This document shows, piece by piece, positions 57,354 to 64,000 of a stretch of DNA of 64,000 bases. A program made the position numbers and the translations under genes. Location of the stretch: the NCBI RefSeq assembly GCF_034366625.1, contig NZ_JAXMIH010000019.1:171220-235219 (forward strand), in the 5' to 3' direction. Positions within the stretch are counted from its first letter, which is position 1; each line of letters begins with the position of its first letter. Source of the DNA: Prosthecobacter sp. Lineage in GTDB: Bacteria > Verrucomicrobiota > Verrucomicrobiia > Verrucomicrobiales > Verrucomicrobiaceae. A model generated the notes under the pieces. That model had not been told where the DNA came from. It worked only from the letters and a program-made list of their open reading frames with translations, and did not search any database.

Positions 57354-57554
57354 ATGAACCTGATCCAAAACGCCCGCGAACTTTCCGAGCACTGGCACGC
57401 CACCAAGGTGCATTGGCGCGATGCCAAGGCGCTCGAGTTTGAAAAACGCTACCTGGAACCACTGCCCGGTCTCATCAGCAAGACGGGCGCCGTTTTGAAT
57501 GACCTCGAAATCCTGCTCAAAAAGATCCGCAAAGACTGTGAACAGCTCCCTTGA
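57354..57554 (+). CDS. Second small WXG-like helical protein
   Basis: A 66-residue helical protein. The segment VHWRDAKALEFEKRYLEPL puts Trp21-Arg-Asp and Phe29 in the same W-x-D-x5-F spacing as the WXG100-like protein two genes upstream. This suggests a partner of the same fold, though it is short for a full helical hairpin. It lies 23 bp after the previous gene, and its last 17 bases overlap the GTG start of the ATPase gene, so coupling is likely. Confidence 0.7.
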   Translation: MNLIQNARELSEHWHATKVHWRDAKALEFEKRYLEPLPGLISKTGAVLNDLEILLKKIRKDCEQLP

Positions 57555-60500
57555 CCTCCGCGCTTCGCGCATCCTTGCCCTGCATACCTCGCTGCGCGCC
57601 GCCATCGGCGATTTCGCACAGCGCAGCGAGCAGATCTCCCGCGAGATTCGTGCCCGGCGTTACACGGCGGAGCAGAATCATCTCCAGCAGCTCGAAACCT
57701 TCGACGCGGAGAACAGCTCGGCTTTCGGCGAGACCGCGGCACGGTGGGATGAATACGCGCAGTCCATCCACGCGCGGCATGCGGCGCGCGCCACCGCCTT
57801 CAAACGCTATCAGGACCGCATCAAGCGCGACCTCCCTGCCATGACGCAGAAGGAGCGCGAGCGCTGGCTCGGCAAGCAGCAGATGCGCCGCTTGCAGGCA
57901 GATTCCCTGCGCAAACGCGGCCTTCAGGAGGCGGATCATGTCGTCAACGCGCTGCTCGAACGTCTCAATGCCGCGAAAGACCGCCTGCTGGCTGTTTTGA
58001 AGAGCTCGGGGGAGCGTCTCAATCGCAAGGGCACGCCACACGCCGAGGGTGGGCTCACGCTGGCGGACATTCCCGCCCGGGTCGAGGCCATCGAGGCACA
58101 GGCGCAGAGTTTGGAGGATCAACTTGGCTCGGGCAAAAGCACCGGACTGTTCAAGATGTTTTCCAAGCCCAGCGTGGATCTGCGGCAATTGACCCAGGCA
58201 GTGTCCGATTACGAGGCCTGCGTGGAGGAGTTGAACATCGCGCGGGAAACTGAAGCGGCCCGCCTTCAGGCCGAGTACGAGGCCACCGACTCGCAAGTCA
58301 CCGCTGAATGGAGCCGCGCCGAGGAGGTGGGTGAGAAATACCGCGCGGCGATGCTCAAGCGGCTGGCCACGCAGATTCCCGCCTGCCTGGCGCGCAATGA
58401 ACGGCTCCTCGCCCTCAGTCTTCAGCGTTTTGAGGCCCAAAAAGCCGCCAGTCTGACGGAGGTAAGTGGTCCTGCCGCGCAGCAGCGCCAGCAGATCATG
58501 GATCAGCATGCCGCCGCGATGGCAGCGATGGATTCGGCTGCTGCAAAACGCTGGAACGATCTTCTGGCCGAATGGAATCAAAAGATGCCGCCCCTGCTGG
58601 CACAAGTGGATGAGATCAGTTGCCACACCGCCTCCCACTTCGTGCCGTGGAGCACGGATTATCAGCCGCGCGCCGTGTTCCCCCATGCCAGTCGTTTCGG
58701 GCAGCTCAATCTCGATTTAAGCGCTCCTGCGGCGCTGTTTGCCAAGGACACGCCACTCAGTCTCGCCAGTCATGAGCATATCGCGCTGCCACTCGCGCTC
58801 GCGTTTCCGCAGGAAGGTTCGTTGCTCATCGAAACCGATGACGATGGCGGCAAATGGGTGGCCGATGTGATGAATGGCATCGTCTTCCGCCTTCTGAGCT
58901 TCGCGCCACCGGGGAAGGCCGCTTTCACGATCATCGACCCGGTCGGTCTAGGGCAAAACTTCGCCGGTTTGATGCATCTGGCCGATTACGAGCCCGCGCT
59001 CATCAATCGCCGTATCTGGACGCAGCGCGATCACATCGAGGAGCGCCTCGCCGAGCTCAACGAGCACGTCGAGAAGGTCATCCAGATGTATCTGCGCAAT
59101 GAATACGCGACGATCACCGAGTACAACGAGCAGGCAGGCAGCGTGGCGGAGAAATATCATTTCCTCGTCATCGCAGGACTGCCCGCCGCGTTCAGCGAAA
59201 CGGCGATGGCACGTTTGAAGAGCATCGTGATGAGCGGCGCGCGCTGCGGCGTGTTTGTGCTCATTCACTGGGACCGCCGTCAGCCGCTGCCGGAGGGACT
59301 CGTGGCGGAGGATCTGCGCAAGAACTGCCTGCGCCTCGTGCGGGAGAAGGGCGTTGTTACCTTCGGTGGCATCACCACGCTCGCGCTCGATCCTGCGCCG
59401 CCGGATGCCATCGCCGCCGAGCTGGCGCACCAGATCGGCCAGGCCAGCATCGACTCGAATCGCGTGCAGGTGCCGTTCAGTGTCGTCGCACCAGATGAAA
59501 TGTGGTCTGAGAGCACCACCAACGAGCTGCGCATCGCCATCGGCCGCACGGGTGCCACGAAGCTGCAATACCTTGCCATTGGCAAAGGCACGAAGCAGCA
59601 CGCGCTGCTCGCGGGCAAGACCGGCTCCGGCAAATCCACGCTGCTGCACATCATCATCACCAATCTCGCGCTCACGTGCAGCCCGGATGAGGTCGAGTTC
59701 TATCTCATCGACTTCAAGAAAGGCGTTGAGTTCAAGTGCTACGCCGACGCGAAGTTGCCGCATGCCAAGGTCATCGCCATCGAGAGCGACCGTGAATTTG
59801 CGCTCAGCGTGCTGCAACGCATCGACGAGGAGCTGAAGCGTCGTGGTGAATTGTATCGCAAGATCGGCTCGCAGGATCTGGCCGGTTACAAGCGTGCCGG
59901 TGGCACGGAACCGATGCCGCGCAGCATGCTCATCATTGACGAGTTTCAGGAGTTCTTTGTCGAGGACGATGCCGTGGCGCAGGGAGCCGCGTTGCTGCTG
60001 GACCGCATCGTCCGTCAGGGTCGTGCCTTTGGCATCCATGTCTTCCTCGGTTCGCAGACACTCGGCGGCGCGTACACGCTCGCACGCACCACGCTCGGCC
60101 AGATGGTCATCCGCATCGCGCTTCAGTGCAACGAGGCCGACGCCGCGCTCATCATGGACGACAGCAACACCGCGCCGCGGTTGCTCTCACGTCCGGGCGA
60201 AGGCATCTACAACGACGCCGCTGGTGCCGTCGAGGGGAACAGCCCCTTCCAGGTCGTCTGGCTCACCGACGAGGAACGGGATGCGAACCTCGTCAAAGTC
60301 GCGCAACTCGCGCTTCAGCGCGGCTTCGGCACAAAACGCCCCATCGTCTTCGAGGGCAACATGCCCGCCGATGTGCGAGACAACGCGCTGCTCGCCACCA
60401 CGCTTGCCAATCCTCCGCTCAAAGTTCCCGCTGATCCCAAGTGCTGGCTCGGCCTGCCAAATGCCATTAAAGGCCCCACTGAAGCGCTTTTCCCGCGTCA

Positions 60501-61185
60501 GAGCGGCCGTCATCTGCTGCTCGTCGGCCAGAACGACGAGGCCATCGCTGCCATCATGGGGTTGGGCATGCTCGCGCTCACAGCACAGCATCCACACGGG
60601 CAGGCACCGCAGTTCTACCTCATCCACAGCGCTCTCCCCGGCACGCCGGACTGCGAATTCCTCGAAGGCATCGCGCACGATCGCGCCAAGATCAGCCAGG
60701 GCCACGAAGCGCCCGAGTTCATCGCCGAAATCCATGCGGAGATGAAACGCCGCAGCGACGAAGGCAGCGCGGGCGCTCCGCCCATCTTCCTGCTCATCCA
60801 CGGCCTGCAAAAGTTCCGCAAACTCCGTCACGAGGAGGATTTCTCCTTTGGCGGCGACGACGCGCCGAAACCTGGCAACCAATTGAACGACATCATTGCC
60901 GAAGGCCCGCCACTGGGCATCCACCTCATCACCAGCCTCGACACGCTCAACAACATCAACCGCTGTCTCAGCCGCAAGGCCGTCAGCGAGCTGGGCATGC
61001 GCGTGCTCTTCCAGATGAGCGCGAATGATTCCGCCAGCCTGATTGACTCGCCGAAGGCCAGCACGCTCGGTCTGCATCGCGCTTTGTTCTACAGCGAGCA
61101 CGAATCGCGGTTGGAGACGTTCAGGCCGTTCGCTCTGCCGGATGCCGGATGGGTGGAGGATGCCACGCGGGTGCTTTCGCTTTGA
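57538..61185 (+). CDS. EssC/FtsK-SpoIIIE-like secretion ATPase
   Basis: A 1215-residue ATPase from the GTG at 57538; an upstream ATG at 57499 is possible but overlaps the previous gene more. Residues about 20-390 form a long helical/coiled-coil region. Three FtsK-like modules follow. Module 1 (about 400-620) lacks a P-loop but keeps FTIIDPVGLGQ. Module 2 (about 650-920) is intact, with Walker A GKTGSGKST at 693-701 and Walker B LIIDEFQEFF near 801. Module 3 (about 970-1210) has a degenerate P-loop (LLVGQNDEAI). The layout matches EssC/EccC type VII secretion motors, but no membrane segment or FHA domain is seen at the N-terminus. Confidence 0.85.
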   Translation: MNSSLDLRASRILALHTSLRAAIGDFAQRSEQISREIRARRYTAEQNHLQQLETFDAENSSAFGETAARWDEYAQSIHARHAARATAFKRYQDRIKRDLPAMTQKERERWLGKQQMRRLQADSLRKRGLQEADHVVNALLERLNAAKDRLLAVLKSSGERLNRKGTPHAEGGLTLADIPARVEAIEAQAQSLEDQLGSGKSTGLFKMFSKPSVDLRQLTQAVSDYEACVEELNIARETEAARLQAEYEATDSQVTAEWSRAEEVGEKYRAAMLKRLATQIPACLARNERLLALSLQRFEAQKAASLTEVSGPAAQQRQQIMDQHAAAMAAMDSAAAKRWNDLLAEWNQKMPPLLAQVDEISCHTASHFVPWSTDYQPRAVFPHASRFGQLNLDLSAPAALFAKDTPLSLASHEHIALPLALAFPQEGSLLIETDDDGGKWVADVMNGIVFRLLSFAPPGKAAFTIIDPVGLGQNFAGLMHLADYEPALINRRIWTQRDHIEERLAELNEHVEKVIQMYLRNEYATITEYNEQAGSVAEKYHFLVIAGLPAAFSETAMARLKSIVMSGARCGVFVLIHWDRRQPLPEGLVAEDLRKNCLRLVREKGVVTFGGITTLALDPAPPDAIAAELAHQIGQASIDSNRVQVPFSVVAPDEMWSESTTNELRIAIGRTGATKLQYLAIGKGTKQHALLAGKTGSGKSTLLHIIITNLALTCSPDEVEFYLIDFKKGVEFKCYADAKLPHAKVIAIESDREFALSVLQRIDEELKRRGELYRKIGSQDLAGYKRAGGTEPMPRSMLIIDEFQEFFVEDDAVAQGAALLLDRIVRQGRAFGIHVFLGSQTLGGAYTLARTTLGQMVIRIALQCNEADAALIMDDSNTAPRLLSRPGEGIYNDAAGAVEGNSPFQVVWLTDEERDANLVKVAQLALQRGFGTKRPIVFEGNMPADVRDNALLATTLANPPLKVPADPKCWLGLPNAIKGPTEALFPRQSGRHLLLVGQNDEAIAAIMGLGMLALTAQHPHGQAPQFYLIHSALPGTPDCEFLEGIAHDRAKISQGHEAPEFIAEIHAEMKRRSDEGSAGAPPIFLLIHGLQKFRKLRHEEDFSFGGDDAPKPGNQLNDIIAEGPPLGIHLITSLDTLNNINRCLSRKAVSELGMRVLFQMSANDSASLIDSPKASTLGLHRALFYSEHESRLETFRPFALPDAGWVEDATRVLSL

Positions 61186-61192
61186 TCCCGCT

Positions 61193-62200
61193 TCATTCGC
61201 TGCCACCACCCACGATCACCGGAGCTTTTCTCCGTGCGCCGATGAAGACTGGGGAGCGCTGGCGCTCAAGAAACTTGTGGGTGAAGGGCAGGAGGGTGTT
61301 GAAGGCGGTGAAGTGCCAGGGGCCGTCGTCGGTGCGGATGGAATATTGCAAAGCGCGGCCGCCATCCAGCAGGGTGGCGTGCTGCACATCGAGCTTGCGG
61401 GCGATCTCGGTGACTTCGCTGACGTTCATCACACCGCCGTCGCCGGAGAGGACGAAGACGATGGTGCCGTCCTTGCGCATGCCGCCGAGGGCGCGGTAGC
61501 TGATCTTGGTGCCGTCGAAAAATTCATCCGGCTGTAGCTCGACGTAGGAGAAGATGGTGTGGTTCTTCATCACGGAGGGGTACACCTGCGATCCTTCCTG
61601 AATCAGCCCCGGCACCTCGTTGAGCAGCGACTTCGGGCCGAACCACGGGCGGCCGTCTTTGACAAAGAAGCAGCCGCTCCACTCGCCGAAGGGCACGTTC
61701 ACCTGCCTGCCTTCGTGATAGACCCAGCCCATGGGGCGTCCTTTCGGATCGCGAAAGTTTCCAGTGATGGAGAACCACAGGTTTTCCTCCGCCATGCGCT
61801 CGCTCGCCGTGGTGAGGGCAAACTTCGGCTGGAAGGTGGTGAGGAAGTCGAAGCGCTCGGGCGAAAGCGTGACGACATGCACCTCCGCGCCGAAGACGCG
61901 CTGCGCCACGTCCGCCGCGAGGCCGCCCTCACGCCGCACCTTCAGCGTGGCCCAGCGCATGCCGGTTTCCTGATGGCGCTCGATGAGCGCGGCGTCCAGA
62001 TCGGCCGTGGTGAGGCCGGTGGCGGGCTTCCAGGTGCCGCGTTTGGAGAGAATGTGCAGCGTCTGTTTCGAGTCGCGCACGCTCACGGCCACGAGATTAC
62101 TGTTCAGGTTGAAAAAGCACTCGCCCACGAGCCAGGTCAGCAGCGCGCCGGCAAGGACGAGCAGCAGAAGCAGCTTCAGGCATCCGCGTTTTTTTGACAT
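61193..62200 (-). CDS. Phosphodiester glycosidase (NAGPA-like) protein
   Basis: A 335-residue protein with one N-terminal membrane segment (LKLLLLLVLAGALLTWLVGE). A periplasmic domain follows with WATLKVRREGG-like strand, ENLWFSITGNFRDPKGRPMG and MKNHTIFSYVELQP. The final GDGGVMNVSEVTEIARKLDV and ATLLDGGRALQYSI match the family signature of GlcNAc-1-phosphodiester alpha-N-acetylglucosaminidases, here probably acting on a cell-wall or exopolysaccharide phosphodiester. Start: the ATG at 62200 gives the signal anchor. It is convergent with the secretion ATPase gene. Confidence 0.85.
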   Translation of the reverse strand: MSKKRGCLKLLLLLVLAGALLTWLVGECFFNLNSNLVAVSVRDSKQTLHILSKRGTWKPATGLTTADLDAALIERHQETGMRWATLKVRREGGLAADVAQRVFGAEVHVVTLSPERFDFLTTFQPKFALTTASERMAEENLWFSITGNFRDPKGRPMGWVYHEGRQVNVPFGEWSGCFFVKDGRPWFGPKSLLNEVPGLIQEGSQVYPSVMKNHTIFSYVELQPDEFFDGTKISYRALGGMRKDGTIVFVLSGDGGVMNVSEVTEIARKLDVQHATLLDGGRALQYSIRTDDGPWHFTAFNTLLPFTHKFLERQRSPVFIGARRKAPVIVGGGSE

Positions 62201-62351
62201 GGGAGTGAACTCAGCATGGAGAACAACTCCGGCGCGATCAAGAGCGATGTCATTCAGATGCGGGGAAGGGGACAGAGAGAGTCCGTGTTCCACGCCAGCC
62301 TGCGGATAAGCCTTGGACAAATCCGTTGTCCCGCCCTCGTTGCCCTCCGTC

Positions 62352-63631
62352 ATGAAACTGCTCCCCACCTTGTTACTGCTCGCCGCGTTCAGTCTGCACG
62401 GCCAGACGCCCGCCCCGGTGCTCACGCTGAAGGCCAGCACCGATCACGTGGACGCGCTCTACCACGTCGGCGAGACCGCCACCTTCACCATCGAGGCGCT
62501 GCAGGACGGCAAACCGCTCGCCGAGGGCAAGGTGGTGTGCGTGTTTTCCAAGGACGGCGTGCAGCCTCAGCCGCCGCAGACGCTGAACGTGCGGGACGGC
62601 AAGGCCACGCTCGTCGGCAAGCTCGATGAGCCCGGCTTCCTGCTGCTGCGCACCACGAGCGGCAAGGCCTCCGCGATGGCAGGCGCGGGCTACGATCCGT
62701 TGCAGCTCAAGCCCAGCCTGCCCGTCCCGGAGGATTTTGATGCCTCTGGACCGCGCAGAAAGCCGAGCTGGCCAAGGTGCCGATGAAATCGACGCTGACA
62801 CCGGTGCAAGCCGCCGTGAAGGGCGTGGAAGCCTTCGATGTGCAGATCGACTGCCTCGGCAAACCGGTGAGCGGATACTTCGGCAAACCGCAGAAGGCCA
62901 AAGCGAAATCCCTGCCGGCCATCCTGCACGTGCACGGCGCGGGCGTGCGCAGCGCCACTCTCGGCAGCACCTCCTGGGCGGCGAACGAGGGCGGCATGCT
63001 CGCGCTCGACATCAACGCGCACGGCATTCCCAACGGCAAGCCGAAGGCGTTCTACGACGCGCTCACCGCCGGCGAGCTCAAGGGCTATCCGCAGATCGGC
63101 AATCAGGACCGCGAGCAGTGCTACTTCAAAGGCATGTTCCTGCGCCTCGTCCGCGCCATCGACTTCCTCACCGCGCAGCCGGAGTGGGATGGCAAGACCC
63201 TCATCGTCTATGGCAGCAGCCAGGGCGGCTTCCAGGCCTTCGCCGCGGCGGGGCTCGACGCGCGCGTCTCCTTCATCTGCGCCGGCGTGCCCGCCGGCTG
63301 CGATCACACCGGCAGCCAGGCGAACCGCGTCAGCGGCTGGCCGAAGATCGTGCCCAACGATGCCGAGGGCAAACCCAACGCCGCCGCGCTGCAGGCCTCG
63401 CGCTACTTTGACAACGTCAACTTCGCCGCCCGCGCGAAATGCCAGGGTGCCGCTGTCACCGTCGGCTTCATCGACACCACCTGCCCGCCCACCAGCGTCT
63501 ATGCCGCCTACAACGCCCTCACGATGTCCAAGGCCCTCCACACCGACATCCTCGCCGGCCACACCAACACCCCCGCCGCCTCCAAGTTCATGCAGGACGC
63601 GGCCTTGAAGCATGTGCGGGCGATGAAGTGA
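62352..63631 (+). pseudogene. Acetyl-esterase (acetyl xylan esterase/cephalosporin-C deacetylase-like) with a frameshift
   Basis: Two adjoining frames make one exported esterase. Frame one starts MKLLPTLLLLAAFSLHGQ with a signal peptide, then a domain of about 110 residues ending …LPVPEDFDA. Near 62741 the sequence reads GATGCCTCTGG where GATGCCTTCTGG would continue in frame (FDAFWTAQKAELAKV). The second frame carries the alpha/beta hydrolase: ILHVHGAGVRS, the nucleophile elbow YGSSQGGFQAF, GFIDTTCPPTS and a His in AGHTN. A one-base deletion or a sequencing error explains it. Families of this kind deacetylate plant polysaccharide. Confidence 0.78.
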
Positions 63632-63842
63632 CGTCTCATCGCCTCAGGCGATCCGTTCGATGGGCCAACCGCCAGCCGCAGGGCGAGGCGCTGCCCAGGA
63701 GGCACAGCCAGCCGTTCCATCTTCGCTGCCGCAATGTGTTCAACACGGTGCCGAGGCTGCCACACACGCTGGTTGCCAAGTCGGAAACCCGGCTGCTTGG
63801 ATTCTTGGCGATTTGAGAACTTCAAAGGCTCGTTCAGCCATC
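63632..63842. other. Intergenic region
   Basis: No supportable gene. GC falls toward the right, where IS-related sequence begins. Confidence 0.4.
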
Positions 63843-63866
63843 TCTGTCAACTATCGACTCCTGACC
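63843..63866 (+). repeat. Copy of the TCTGTCAACTATC…CTGACC motif
   Basis: TCTGTCAACTATCGACTCCT plus GACC. It resembles both arms of the inverted-repeat element at 716-786 and sits 26 bp from the end of the IS4-like transposase gene. Confidence 0.55.
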
Positions 63867-63891
63867 TGAATGGCACTGAATTAAGCACATT

Positions 63892-64000
63892 TTAGGATGC
63901 ATGGGCAAGGTCATCTTGAAGGGTGTAGAGGTGACGAGGTTTGGTCATGAAAGTGTATTTGTTCTGCCGGTCTTTGCACACACGCGGCTCCTTTCGTCCA
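63892..64000 (-). CDS. C-terminal end of an IS4-like transposase, cut by the window edge
   Basis: The last 35 residues of an open frame that continues beyond the window: RKEPRVCKDRQNKY, then TKPRHLYTLQDD, stop at 63892. The basic RREPR…KPYP…KPRH pattern is the usual C-terminal end of many IS4-family DDE transposases. The following TTAATTCAGTGCCA (minus strand) looks like part of the element's end. Whether the element is intact cannot be told. Confidence 0.6.
   Translation of the reverse strand, partial: GRKEPRVCKDRQNKYTFMTKPRHLYTLQDDLAHAS

Overview
The window looks like chromosome of a Verrucomicrobiota bacterium, probably Verrucomicrobiaceae/Prosthecobacter-like. This rests on gene content only: Planctomycete/Verrucomicrobia-type cytochrome c proteins including a DUF1549/DUF1553 protein, a DUF1559-like pseudopilin, LpxI, system II cytochrome c maturation, giant Ca-binding/Ig-like surface proteins and many small palindromic repeats. 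GC is high and coding density is high apart from a few GC-rich, repeat-filled gaps.

Layout. (1) 1-2.5 kb: two small cassette-like ORFs around an attC-like site, an inverted-repeat element and a coiled-coil membrane protein. (2) 2.7-7.3 kb: a flavin monooxygenase divergent from a ROK regulator, a rhodanese and a cardiolipin synthase. (3) 7.3-11.7 kb: an accessory block read on the minus strand. Small unrelated genes (pyridoxamine-oxidase-like, secreted hypothetical, GNAT, tautomerase) alternate with attC-like sites, and it is invaded by a complete and a decayed IS110-family element. No integron integrase is present, so this is a cluster of attC sites lacking an integrase (CALIN). A lone cassette with the same attC type sits at 55.9-56.3 kb. 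(4) 11.7-13.3 kb: gene-poor, with a 21-bp tandem array and hairpin repeats. (5) 13.3-20.5 kb: FeeM-like acyltransferase, dprA, coiled-coil protein, purQ, a frameshifted lipoprotein and an MFS/spermidine-synthase-like fusion. (6) 20.5-28.9 kb: an 8.35-kb segment bounded by 23-bp direct repeats, with a second 21-bp tandem array, a giant surface protein (1842 aa) and two partner ORFs. (7) 29-39 kb: MacB-type permease, photolyase, and a heme block (two heme-domain proteins, lipoprotein, ResB/Ccs1, CcsA). (8) 39-51 kb: mostly housekeeping genes (amidase, pseudopilin, lpxI, TatD-like, moeB-rhodanese, Trm112-like, LOG, RRM protein, glutaredoxin, PotD-like, cinA). (9) 51-56 kb: a small cytochrome c, a class III aminotransferase, and the DUF1549/DUF1553 cytochrome. 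(10) 56.5-61.2 kb: a compact type VII secretion-like cluster (WXG100-like protein, two small helical proteins, EssC/FtsK-like ATPase). (11) 61-64 kb: phosphodiester glycosidase, a frameshifted acetyl-esterase and the end of an IS4-like transposase.

The heme block is the clearest pathway. ResB and CcsA carry out system II cytochrome c maturation, and the neighbouring proteins carry the CxxCH sites they would load. The most unusual material is the integrase-less cassette cluster with IS110 copies at cassette 3' ends, the T7SS-like cluster, and the repeat-bounded surface-protein island with its 21-bp arrays. No rRNA, tRNA or CRISPR array was seen.
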